DNA from: Eutreptiella sp. 'Long Island Sound 2002'
Lineage: Eukaryota; Euglenozoa; Euglenophyceae; Eutreptiales; Eutreptiaceae
Direction of reading: 5' to 3'
Assembly: GCA_964036045.1 (NCBI GenBank)
Contig: OZ038385.1
Span: forward strand, 30,753,806-30,817,805
DNA length: 64,000 nt
Under the pieces are notes generated by a model. That model was not told where the DNA came from. It did no database searches and saw only the letters and a list, made by a program, of their open reading frames with translations. Below are positions 22,701 through 33,088 of the stretch, piece by piece (the stretch's first letter is position 1; each line of letters starts with the position of its first letter). Made by a program: the position numbers and the translations under genes.

Positions 22701-25567
22701 TTGTAGGGAAGGTGTGCAGTGCAACGTGGTCTACTTGGGGGGCTTCTCCATGAGAGGGTAAGTCTGGGGCTGAAGTCGGGATAGTGAATAGAAAAGTAGC
22801 GCGCCGGGTGCGCGCCGGGCAAACATTCCCCCGTACGGTCTTTTTGATACGTGACCTACTGCCAAAAAAACTGAAAATAAGCGAGTTACACTTTTTTTTT
22901 AAAAAAAAGCGAGCTACCATTTCTTTGACATGCCACTTTTGATTTTATCCCCCGAGAAGGCAGGGATGAGGCAGCCACTTCTGATTTTGCTCCCCTTTGT
23001 TGGGGATCCCCGAGAATGCAGGGGTTATGTAGCACTTCCGCCCTCTTGTGGGCACCCGAGAAGGCAGGGGTGAGGCAGCCACTTCTGATTTTGCTCCCCT
23101 TGTTTGGGGACTCCCTAGAATGCAGGGGTTACATAGCACTTCCGCCCTCTTGTGATTCAGAAATTGTCCTGGTTTCCTCAATAGGCCTAAGTGGTGCTAC
23201 ATTGCTCCCCAAGGGTGTTTTTTGTGCTCCTATTGTGACACACCTAGCAGTCATTGGAGGTCACCCAGAATCACCATTTTTGTTTTCTTTGAACTTTTTT
23301 CTCCTGTATGGACCCCCCAACCAATGGTGGGGGTCCCAGGTTCTCTCTCAAGGTGTCTTGATCAGCCCCCATATGGGCCCCAACGGTGAAGACTTGGTCG
23401 TTTTCTGGCCGTTTTCTGATCACCCAAGCTTGGCTCAAAGGTTAGTGGGGGTCGTCAAGGGTTGCTAGAAAAAGTGGATTTTTGAGCCACCCTTGCATGT
23501 CACTTTCAATGAAAACAGTGATTTCAGATTTTTCAAATGGGCCATGAAGCTCCAAGAAACATTTTTTCTCATCCTAGCATGGAGAAACTGTCACAACATC
23601 CCCAACGCCACCCCTCTGGGGGGGCACCATGAGGTCACCCCCAAAAACGCCGTGATAGCAAGAATTTCTGAAATCTGCATAAATTGCACTACCGCTCATC
23701 CCAGTCTGCCCAGCCAAGCCCAATGGAGTCGGGAACAGAAAACAGTTTTTTTTGGCTCAAAGTTGGAAAAAACTAAAAGATTCATGATTTTTGTCCAAAA
23801 ATACAAGGTCATTTTTTGAGCCCCCCTGAAAGTGGGTTTCAGGCTTGTGTGTGTGGGAGGCTGGGGGGGGGGGGGCTTGGGGTTCCAGACCGTAAACTCA
23901 TTGGGCGATACTTTATTGGACAAGAGAATGATGGTACAAAGGGTGAAACCACCAATTTAAGCCCTTGAGGTACTGTAAGCTAGTGGGCCCCAAAACGGGG
24001 GTTATGTCGCATTTTCCCACATGTACGTGCATGTGTGGCTTTGATCTAACAACCTCTGCTAGGGTGATTTCACAAAATTGGCATTTTTGAGGTAAAAAAT
24101 GGTGGGGTTGACCCCCCCTCCCCTCTACAGCCAGATACAGGACTTGGGGAGCAAAACTTTGCAACCTCTATTTCAAATGCCAATCAAGAAAAATAAAAGA
24201 TTCCGCATCCGGGTAGCTCCGGCAAATCCCCACCCCACCAGTGGATATGCACATCCCTGGGCTGGACCCAGCCCCGAAACCTGCGTCAATGAGGAGGATC
24301 AGTTTTTCAGTGGGTCCTGTGGGTGCGCATGCTTCTTTGTGCGTCTGCTGGGATGCCCCATTCGGTTTCCACTTCTGGTGAATGGTGAATGGGTTTTAGC
24401 AACTTGTGTGCAGTCAAAAGTCTTCAGAACTGAATGTCCCAAAATGCCAAACGAAAAACGCCGGAAAAAAGTAAGAATACCTCCCCCTGCCGGCATGGGA
24501 GGAACGCCAAGGGGCAGAAGCATTACTTGTGGGTAGAGGGACAACCGTCCCACTCTCACCTGTTGCAAATACTTTTATCCAACTGCTGAGGACATACAAT
24601 GTCAACAATTTATTTGCAACAACCCAAACCAATGTGTACACCTGCAAGTACCAACCGGCACATTTACTCAGCATTTATGGACCCCCTCCCCTGCCAGACT
24701 GGTAATGCATGGTGTCAATTACCCCATAAGGGTGTGGAGTGCCTTGGTCACCCGCAACAATCTCTTGATGCCGTGCTGTGTGCATGCTGACAACAGGCCG
24801 AAAAGCTGATGTGCAGTAGGTTTTTGCTCTGACAGTGCATTTGTACAGCATGTATTTTGCACACCAATTTGCTTTGTCTTTCCTTCCCACACGTCTTTGA
24901 AGAGTTATGTTCCTTTGTGTGGGTGCACTCCAGCAGCTCTTGGTGCGTGGCTGTGTCAAACAGGTAATCTACCAAAGGTTGCACCTACGCACCAAAATCC
25001 CCACTACCATTTTGGCATCTGTTCAAGAGGGCGTGTTTCAGTTCAGTTGTGGACCCCGACACCCGCTGTGTGACCGGGGATGTCTGGCAGGGGGGTGAAA
25101 GCGAAGAAAGGTGAGCTAAGCGAAGGTGTGGAGGCCCCTGCCGCATCCATTGCTGTGTAACAGGCACGCCCAATATCCTTTCGCTGGCTGCATTGGACGC
25201 AGCTCTGGACACCTTCGCGAACGTTGATATCGGGCTAATCCGAGCCAAATCCATGGCCATGGGGGACTACCTCATCCGCGCGGTTGAGGCGTTGGACGTT
25301 GGCCTGGAGGTGGCCTCGCCACGGGACCCAGCCCAGCGGGGCAGTCAGGTCGCCTTCCGGCACCCAGCAGGGTACGCAATCGTGCAGGCGCTGATCGCCG
25401 AGAATGTCATTGGGGACTTCCGGGAGCCCGACATCCTCCGATTTGGCTTCTCTCCGCTGTACAATCGGTTTAGGGATCTGGAGACGATGGTGGCAAAGCT
25501 GGAGGGCATTGTGAAGGAGGGCCGATTTTTGAAGCCGGAGTTCAATGAGCGGAAGGTGGTCACATAG
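16076..25567 (+). CDS. KYNU: Kynureninase (bacterial-type), three coding exons
   Basis: A PLP-dependent hydrolase that cleaves L-kynurenine to anthranilate and alanine (and 3-hydroxykynurenine to 3-hydroxyanthranilate) in tryptophan breakdown and NAD synthesis. Exons 16076-16637, 18291-18548 and 25164-25567 join in phase (1, 1) to a 407-residue protein, close to the roughly 416 usual for bacterial enzymes. Visible motifs are LDAQDPVAEYR and YLDGNSLGPLP at the start, DSTSVNLFK (cofactor phosphate region), WDLSHSTG with Asp194 for the pyridine nitrogen, GYKYLNGGPGAP with Lys220 as Schiff-base lysine, and IGDFREPDILRFGFSPLY near the end. The start matches the bacterial N-terminus, so no earlier coding exon is needed. 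No organelle presequence is seen. Intron 1 is 1.65 kb. Intron 2 is 6.6 kb and holds retroelement and transposon remains. The protein is nearer to proteobacterial than to animal kynureninases by motif, suggesting transfer or ancient organelle origin. Confidence 0.93.
17316..17365 (+). repeat. Single unit of GGGGTTATGTAGCC repeat family
   Basis: Holds GGGGTTATGTAGCCATATTG followed by ATTTGTTCCC and GGGGACCCCGAGG. This is one unit of the minisatellite family found as arrays at 21.86, 22.94, 27.87, 44.83 and 58.0 kb. It lies in intron 1 of the kynureninase gene. Confidence 0.6.
19523..19640 (+). pseudogene. Retroelement zinc-binding fragment (zf-RVT-like)
   Basis: The frame reads KMCPFCHRLEDHEHLLLYL, i.e. 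Cys-x2-Cys then His-x-x-His-like spacing, resembling the zinc-binding segment that follows reverse transcriptase in non-LTR retrotransposons (CPxC ... E-x-x-H). It is short and isolated, with no reverse transcriptase core recognised upstream, so it is taken as a remnant. It lies in kynureninase intron 2, on the strand opposite to the RNase H remnant next to it, so the two are separate insertions or rearranged. Confidence 0.4.
19990..20470 (-). pseudogene. Dead RNase H domain from a retroelement
   Basis: Read on the minus strand from about 20470 down, the pieces of a type-1 RNase H appear in order: DDCVTDGSAKW (first Asp), ELRRGAWVLHTLHG (Glu), VLDFEYVFKGITEW (Asp), KHHGWRVKQKEIGHGDIW, VMWSPTHLNVLRNDKADELAERG (last Asp). 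All four acidic catalytic positions are still visible. The frame changes once between DGS and ELRRG and has two in-frame stops (before MVVVLDF and before EDAGLRV), so it cannot make an enzyme. Type-1 RNase H occurs in host genes and retroelements; its broken state inside a host intron favours a retroelement remnant. Confidence 0.8.
21860..22375 (-). repeat. Minisatellite array, GAGAAGGCAGGGGT family
   Basis: About ten units of two alternating kinds, roughly 46 and 58 bp, each carrying CCCCTGCCTTCTC plus either GGCCCACAAGAGGGCGGAAG or CCCCAACAAAGGGGAGC. It stays open in two plus-strand frames (21867-22451 and 21965-22342) simply because unit lengths keep phase. It abuts, on the minus strand, a transposase fragment ending at VCVLCCQ (22480-22376), so it interrupts the zinc finger of transposon copy 3. 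Confidence 0.85.
22376..22832. mobile_element. Rearranged PIF/Harbinger-like element (copy 3)
   Basis: On the minus strand, 22480-22376 encodes PWEQVPPHVWTDQSNSA ... VCVLCCQ, the transposase C-terminus. On the plus strand, 22556-22630 encodes the rest of the zinc finger (CDECKEHYCTECIDTHTCG). The two halves of one reading frame thus lie in opposite orientation. Between them, 22495-22545 is one inverted unit of the AGTTGGGGTTAGGGACTC repeat also seen at 45.0 kb. The right terminal repeat (GCGCGCCGGG ... AAACATTCCCCC) ends at 22832. No left end is seen. Confidence 0.7.
22940..23160 (+). repeat. Minisatellite array, opposite orientation
   Basis: About four units with GAGAAGGCAGGGGTGAGGC, CCACTTCTGATTTTG and CACTTCCGCCCTCTTGTG. 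They are the reverse complement of the array at 21.86-22.38 kb, so the two arrays flank transposon copy 3 as an inverted pair within kynureninase intron 2. Confidence 0.8.
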
Positions 25568-27589
25568 TGGATGTGGTCAGGGCGGGCTCGCACTCTCCGC
25601 CCCCCCCCCCCCCCCCCCGCACGCCCCCACCCCGCGGTGCAGCACGGGCCTGCACATCTGATGCAATTTGTGCCGCTCTCACACGAATTGCCGCCAGGTG
25701 TGCACCTGCGGTCCCGGGACTTGTTGGCCTCCGTCACCCAGTTCACGGTCTTGCTTGGGTCAGCGCACCCGGAGGACTGCAGGGCCTCTCGCAGGGCAAC
25801 GCCAACACTGGGGCCGGACCGAGCTGCTTTGGGGCTGGCCTGGGGAATTCATGTGTTCAGGCTGCCGACGAGGGAAGCCCAAATCCTCCTGCGCAAGCCA
25901 ACTGCAGCGGCCGCCAAGATTCCAGAGCAGCAGAGCACCGTTGACAAAAAAAACCACAGAATGGAACAGAGCAGCAGCGGCACGAGCGAGGGTGCCGACT
26001 CGAGCCAACAGATGTCATGGGGACTGTTCAGGGGGTAGACAAGGGGCAGCTGCCCTCTTGTCGCCCCCCATGTGTTCGTAGCGGTCCCCATCCAGTGCCT
26101 CTGCCCCGGTTGAGCCACAGCTCCTCGCCCTCGACAGAGGACAAGGTTCCTGACTCCTTTCCCTTTGCTCCACCCCCTTCCCTGGTGAGAGAGGTTGCGT
26201 AGTCCAGCCGTCATGCACCTGACATCGGAATGGAAGGCACCCGGTTCGAATTCCCCAATCAGGATTGGACGGCTGTCCTAGGCACCAAAGTCAAAGTGCC
26301 AGTGACTGACCCCGCGAGCCAGAGGGGACGCTGCGAGGGACAACGTCGGCGTCCGGAGATCGCCCGGGCAACTCTACCTTACATCACCCTGGGGCTAAGT
26401 GCTGGAGGGAAGTCGGGTGCACAGAGCCCGCCCAACACTGGGCACGGGGAGGGAGGCATCTGTGCATGGGGGCTCCATCCACAGGTCCGTGGATTAGTCG
26501 GTCTCCTGTCCAGCACTGCAGGAGCTTTCCAAACAATCTACTCGTTGTCAGAGTCATGCAGCCCCACCGCAGTTCACACAGATCCCACCGCCAGTGCCTT
26601 GCACGCTCAGGTATCGGTTCTCTCGGGGGTTACCTGTCACTGTGGCCCCTTTGGAGCCTGTGAAGCTCTATGGACTGCCCTCCCCACCAACTCTACCCGG
26701 GAGCCTCTTGCAGCGCTTTGCTCTTTTACTTTTGAAGGGTCTAGTCATGTGCTCTTATATCGCAAAGAGGCGATGGTAGGATCTGGCAGACCCCCCCCCC
26801 CTTTCTGACCCCGCCCCTCTTCTGTGCTGCGAGGGGCACCAAGGTTGTTTTTTTTGTTTAGCTGCCGAAATCTGCCCGGGAGGCAGCACTGTCGTATCTT
26901 TGAATGCCTATGGCATTAGCTATACTGAAAAGATGTGATGAAAGCCTTGATGAGCGCAGCCTGATGTATGTGCAGGCAGTTCGGGCTGTTAGTACCATCC
27001 CATGCTGCTGATGACTGCATGGCTATCAACTGCCAGGCGTTAAACTGCCAAACACCCCGCCCCATGTGAGCAGCCCGCCTGCTTGCAAGCCACGCCTCGC
27101 CTTCGTCGATTTGGTCGATTTGGCTGCATACGTTACCTCCGCGTTCACTGGAGGCCTATGAACTGCATGCAATTTTTTGTGGCAATTTTGCTCTACAAGT
27201 ACTGCTATTTATCATTCAAATCTCATTGCTTTCTTGTTTATTGTGATCATTTGTTGTAGGAATCCACCGCTGAAAAGTTGAAAAGGTTTGGTTTCCGTAG
27301 GTAAGCGGTTTAGCTCAAGCTGACGGCAACTGCTCAAGTTGGCTTTCGTTGAAGCTGCAACCCCACCAATCTTTGGACTAACTGGTGTCCAGTTTGTGTT
27401 TGTCGACGCTTGAATTGTATTTTCCAAAAAGCTGCTGCATGTTGCCTGTAACTGAGATGGAGTGCTGGCACTGATGAGGAGGATTCCATGGGACCTGGCA
27501 GATTCACTGCGACACTGCAGCACTGCACCTGCAAACCAAAACTGCGGCTAGCATAACCACTTACTTTGTGCTCCTGTAACCCACACATA
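25568..27589. other. 3' flank of kynureninase; poly-C tract, no gene seen
   Basis: A run of 18 C (about 25601-25618) lies just 33 bp past the kynureninase stop and would sit in the 3' UTR. Beyond it the sequence is GC-rich with long accidental open frames on both strands (25567-26038 and 26230-26808) whose composition (Pro, Arg, Ser, Gly) and mutual overlap argue against coding. A second C-run lies at 26790-26800. Confidence 0.5.
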
Positions 27590-27860
27590 TTTTTCATGCA
27601 ACCTGCGTAAAAAATGGCAACCTGTGTATTGTGTACGCAGGTTACAGCAAAGAAAAAGGTACTTGGGTTGCACTTTCTTTTGGTATTCGGGTTGCCAACC
27701 AAAAAACCAGTTTATGCAGGTTACAGTAAAGAATAAGTACTCAGGTTATGCTTTTTTTTGTGCCGGTTTGCATGAAAACAGGGAGTTCGTGGGTTACAGC
27801 GACAAAAAAAGTAGGCGGGTTGCGCTTTTTTTTTCCAGGCACTACATGCCAACAAAAGCA
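27590..27860 (+). repeat. Degenerate tandem repeat (CAGGTTACAG family)
   Basis: Four or five loose units built on GCAGGTTACAGYRAAGAAAA and GGGTTGC followed by a T-run, spaced about 60-75 bp. A related but more diverged group lies at 28750-28925 (TCAGGTTACGACAG, CGCTGCTTACAGCC). No coding potential. Confidence 0.6.
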
Positions 27861-27869
27861 CCCCAGTTG

Positions 27870-28400
27870 TGATCCTTCCCGCTTTGGGGACCCAAGACGG
27901 TGGGGGTTATGTAGCCTTTTTGATTCCTCCCTGCTTTGGGGACCTTGTGACAGTGGAGGTTGTTCAGCCTTTTTGATTCCTCCCTGCTTTGGGGACCCCG
28001 AGACAGTTGGGGTCACAGGGTCACTTTGATTCCTCCCCGCGGGGGCTCCAAGATGGCAGGGCCACGTCAGCGGAGTCCAGGGTCTGCCAGAGGGCACACT
28101 ATGAGTGTGTACCCCCTCCCTTTGCATCATTTTTACGCCATTTTTAGGCTAGATTTTCAAGTTGTTCCACCCTAAGACAACAGCGGCCACATAGCCATTT
28201 TCTAGCGCACCGAGACAGCAGGGCTATGCAGCCGTTTCATTTTCTCCCGAGATGGCAGACAACAGAGGTGATGTAGCCATTTCATTTCCCCGGGGCGGCA
28301 GGGGTTGCACAGCCATTTCATTTCTCCTTGAGCCAGTAGGGGTTGCACTGCCATTTCAGTTCTCCCCAAGATGTCAGGGGTTGCATAGCTTTAGGGGTTG
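27870..28400 (+). repeat. Minisatellite array, CTTTGGGGACC variant
   Basis: Units of about 50-60 bp built on GCTTTGGGGACC, then an AGACGGTGGGGGTTATGTAGCC-like stretch, then TTTTTGATTCCTCC. Towards 28200-28400 they decay into GCAGGGGTTGCACAGCCATTTC units. This is a diverged branch of the GAGAAGGCAGGGGT family. Confidence 0.75.
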
Positions 28401-28706
28401 TGTAGCTTTTTGGGGTACAAATCTAGTGGAGTGTCTTAGCTGCCTATCACTTTCTGGTAGCATAGCTATGATTTGCTCTACGTTTTTCTCAGGCGACCAC
28501 TCTTTCGGGATGCAGACTTGTTGGAGTGTACAAATTTCATACCGGTACCTCCACATTGTGTTCAGGCAACCACCTCTCATAGGGTGCAAACAAGGTAGGC
28601 TGTTTTCCACACAAGTCACTTTCATGCCACAAGTCCATTTCTTTATCCATGCCAGATGTACCCAAATGTCCATGGGGGCTATATGCTTCACGTCCTCTGG
28701 TAGCAA
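28374..28706 (-). pseudogene. Unrecognised coding-like frame
   Basis: A 110-codon minus-strand frame with a protein-like mix: MDIWVHLAWIKKW, MRGGCLNTMWRYRYEI and EWSPEKNVEQIIAMLPES are its most convincing parts. No family recognised. It sits between repeat arrays and is more likely a transposon fragment than a host gene. Confidence 0.3.
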
Positions 28707-28926
28707 TAGTGGTTGCTGGGTTATTCTTGTTGTTCTCTTTCTTTTTGTTTTGAAACAAAAGTGTTCTCAGGTTACGACAGAAAAAAAACCTGTACGCCAG
28801 TTTCCAAAAAAAAAGTATACGCAGCGTCAAGCAAAACGAGGGATTTTCCTATTCACATTGTTTGGCACCCGAGTTCCAAAGAAAAACGTGTACGCTGCTT
28901 ACAGCCAAAAAAAGGTGCACAGATGA

Positions 28927-30643
28927 CACTTTTTTTCCATATGTGGGTAACATTTTCCACTTTAAAGCCATGTACACGTCGAAAATTGGGTGCCATTAGG
29001 GGACTGCCCTTGAAAAAAGTTTGCCACATCGCCAAACTCTCAAGTGGTGGTACAACACACAGCATGGACCCTGGCCACAAACCAGCCGTGGCACTGCTGC
29101 ATAGACATGGAGATGAATTCAGTCTTTTTGAAAATTACACAGATGCTATGGACTGTGTGATTTTGCTACTGTGGCTGAAGGGCTTTGTTGTTGCACAAAA
29201 ATGAACAGCACATCACCAACAAAATGGTGACTCACACAATGGGCGATAAATTTTAAAATTCCACCCTAAAAAAGGGCGGAATTTTCTGGTGGCAAAATGT
29301 GCCACACCAAATCTACTTTTCGCAGAACGCGCATACAGCGCACGGTGCGCCGCCAATGTGTGGGCTAGTGGTCCTCAGAAATAGGACTCACCTGACCATA
29401 GCACTTGCCAACCAGTGATTACTCTTATGTACCCCCCCGTGTCCAACGAACACTTCCGTTCAGACCGTATTAATTTGGGTCCTAATAAATTAGGCACTTA
29501 ATTAGGTACCGGGCTCCAGAACCGCAGTTTGAGGTGAAAGGTTTGTAGAAATGAGGGGCTGTTGTGATGTATCTAGCAGTTTTGGTGGGCAAAATTGTGA
29601 AGCAGGTTGTGAGGGAATGGTGTCCCTCAACTACAGGACCCCTATTGCCCACCATGATCGATTCTCTACTTGCACCTGGCCGGGGGGTGCTGTACAAGGT
29701 CCGCAACAAGGGCTTCTACTCTGAAAAGTGCTAATTGGAGGCCTCCACCGCATTGTGCATTGAATGGGCTGGGTATCTTGTGCCTAGGGACGTGTTACGG
29801 CTGTTTCACAATATTGTCACGCGCACCAAACGGCGTGTCCAACGAACACTCCTGTTTGGACCGTATTAATTTGGGACCAAATTGTTCGTTGGACACCGCG
29901 GGGGGGGGGGGGGGGGGCTACATATTTGGTTGAGTTGGCAGGCCAAGGGGAACTTTGCGCACAACGTGCGCTTGGTTTTTGTCAGTCAGCCAATGATACC
30001 AGATCCAACCTCAAAAGCACTCAGCCGCTCAAAGCTTAGCACTCTCACGTCAAAAGGCATAGCTGAAACGTCACAAAGCATCACAACATTGGTGTTCCAT
30101 CCAAATGCCACACAGAGCGTTGCTTAGCCCAAGGTGTGGAAACAGGCACTCCATTTGTGCACCTTTTTATCCATGAATATCATTCCTGGCCTTTTGATGG
30201 GCTGTCAAAGTCTTGCAGATGCAACACATGGCATACTATGTGCTCCCCCATGAACTTCTCCAAGGTAACAGCAGTGGAGACTGTGAGCATGTAAATATGG
30301 AGTGGCAAAGGCGATAGTTTCCACTTGGTGCCGGCGATTCACCACCTTCATTCCATCTTGGCATTGCTCCAACTTGAAGTACCTATGCACCCATGCTGTT
30401 GGAATCTATCGTGCATGGGAAGAGGGAGGGCAAAGGCCATGTGTCATTTATGCTTGAGCACCTGCTTGTGGAGGGGCTTTGTCCAAGCTATGCCCAGGTG
30501 CCATAACAACACGCCCCCCCCCCCTTGGGGAAAGCCCTCTGGGCCAAGGATAGTGCAGACCATTCGGGTCTTGGCCTACTGAGCCGTGGGTCCCTTGGTT
30601 ATTGACATATGCCTTTTGTTTATTTGTTTGCATACAGACCAAG
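28927..30643. other. Intergenic, with two copies of a TTAATTTGGG-type repeat
   Basis: No gene recognised. Positions 29438-29510 and 29835-29896 share GTGTCCAACGAACA, then ACCGTATTAATTTGGG. Similar short segments (GTAGGCGTAGGGACC then ATAATTGTG) recur at about 35040-35090, 36145-36185, 50855-50935 and 51785-51870, which makes this a dispersed short element. Confidence 0.5.
29835..29896. repeat. 62-bp element with perfect 14-bp inverted ends
   Basis: GTGTCCAACGAACA at 29835-29848 is the exact reverse complement of TGTTCGTTGGACAC at 29883-29896. The inside holds ACCGTATTAATTTGGGACC. The left end recurs near 29438. A run of about 18 G follows directly. It looks like a tiny miniature inverted-repeat element or its end. 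Confidence 0.6.
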
Positions 30644-33010
30644 ATGAGCCTTTTCCTGCTGCTCTGGATCTTGATGCTGACATGCTGGGCCTTTGGAAAT
30701 GATGGAGCTCCATCAGACAACGTGGTGGTTGTCCAGAAGTTCTTCAAGGCATTGCCCAATTGCCGGGAGGTTTGTGTGTTTGCGTAGGTGGCATGTCAAG
30801 TGCTGCAGGCTGATGGTATGTTCTCTGGCTCTGGTGGTCTACATCCTGCTCTAGGAGCTACCGGCCAATCTCCGCCGTTGGATGTGTGTACAGGACATCC
30901 TTGATGAGGTTGCAGTGCAGGTGTACAGAGGCAATATGGGAACAAACAGAAGAGCGCAGGAATAGAGCGCATGTGCAGAGAGGCAACATGTGCAGGACAG
31001 AAAACTACAGGCACGCATGTGCACAGAGGCTCGTGTGTGAGTGTGGGACAGAAGGGCACAGGAAAGCAGGACATGCTCAAGGAGGTGCATGACAGAGAAG
31101 CACAGGGTCGGGGATTGACAAAGCATTTTCCCGACAGGTGGGCAATGAGGGGGTGGTAGTGTCTTTATGTCAGTACGTTTGTCTGGGACCGACAATGCAA
31201 AGCCCTTTACAGCACCGTGCGCTTTTGCACAGGCGTTCCAGTCCGTCTCCGTGTCCCACACGGGGAATTTGTACTTTGGGGTCCCAGCCACCCCGATGTA
31301 TCTGGGTTCTCGGACGCAGGCCCTGGCGAAGTGTCGTCACATGTTCCGCAGGCCCTGGCTGCAGCTGGTGCCTGACAGCATTTCTGAGACCACCGATGGC
31401 CGTGTGTTTGTGCGGGCCCTGGGGTCCAACATGACAGAAATGCCATGTGGAGGTTTGATGCACCGCAACTAAGCCTTGCCGAGGGCGCTCTTGAAGGGCC
31501 TGGTTGGTGTTTGGGTTTTTAAAACCCGCTTGAAGTACTGCCGTCCTTTCTTTCTCGGCTGCCTTTCAACCTCCGTCAATTCCTTGTGCAACTGCCTTAG
31601 GCTATCCTTCAACTGCCGTCGGTTGTCCACCAACCTATGTCGGTTAGCCCTCCAAACGTCGGTTGCTCAATTGCTGGCCATTTTTGTTGCTGTTACTGAA
31701 TAACCTGGCCTTTCAGTGGTACAGGTACAGTGCTTGATCAGGTTCCAGCTCCTTGTGCCCTTAGCCTTTCGGAGACCGCTTTGATTTGTAGGCATTGGTT
31801 TGTGTTGAGCCTGCCAGCCACGCAAGGCAGTACAGTGTCTCGTCGGCGCCGACCTGCGGATCACCAGTTCTGGCCGGGACATGGGCAGATCCATTAGTTC
31901 CCCAACTTGGCGATATGGTGGATAAAAGAGTCGCAAAATGCCCTTGCATCTGTTTGTGTCACGGACCGCTTTTGGCTGACCACCAACCACCAAAATGTTG
32001 TTTCTTCGTTAATGTATCCTGTTTATTTTCTCTACTTGCCAAGGACCGCACTTTATTGTTCGCCTGCTGCCAACACATAATGACCACAAACATCCCTGGC
32101 ACAGGACCGCCGTTCTCGATCATGGTGTTCAGCAGCTTCGCAGTCACCGATGGCCAGATCTCGTCCTCCGAATGGCACTTCGACATGGGATCCTTCCATA
32201 AATACTTTGACACGTGCCCTGTGCGCGCCATCCATGCGCTCGTGGGCGCGCTCAACGATCAGGTTCGTTGTTGTGTTGGGCTGATGGGTTGCGCTTTCAA
32301 TCATGCTTCCAATGTTTCAGCGGAGCCAGCTGGTGGATACTTAGATTCCGCGTGTCATCCACCAATCTCCAATGGAACTGCTTTCTTGGCAGCACATCAC
32401 AGGTAGTGCTGAGGTGTAGGTTCCCCCTCTGACTCCCCACTTCCCTCTGGATCTGCTGGACCCCGAACCTCCATAGCCGCCGGAGTCGCAGCCCCCTCCC
32501 CCCGTGTGGGCAGTGGGAGGGAGGGGGGAAGGGGGCAGGGGACTCAACGACTGCAGCAGAGTTGTTTCCCAGGCCCGTCCCCTTTACCTGTCCTACCCAT
32601 CCCCCCGGCTGTGGACCTGCCCCGAAACGGGGGGGCGGGTGGGCTCTGAATTTGGGCCGCAGAGTCCTCAGCTCCTCAGCCCGAGTGCAGACTGCTGGAG
32701 ACCGCTTGGCCTGTGGTTCCGGGAGCACAACCCACGCTCACAAGGCGTGCAGTTGCGGCGCACCACGGATACGTAGCACTTGGGGATCCGGAAGCTCCCT
32801 GCCCTTGTGTCACAATGACCATCAGATCTGGTGGAGAACACTCTCCAAACCTCACAGCATTGGTATTTGAAATGTGAAGCCTCCCAGCAGTGCTGGTCAC
32901 GGAGTTGACGCCGCAGGCATTTCGCTCTCATCGACAGAACTGCATTTGCATGGCCCAGCTGACCCCATACATGTATGTATTGGGGTCATCCGCCCCCCAC
33001 CTCTGTGTGC

Positions 33011-33088
<78 letters not shown>

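Noticed and set aside
25567-26038. Pro-rich frames after the kynureninase stop
   Set aside because: They start in the poly-C tract of the likely 3' UTR and overlap each other in different frames with no motif.
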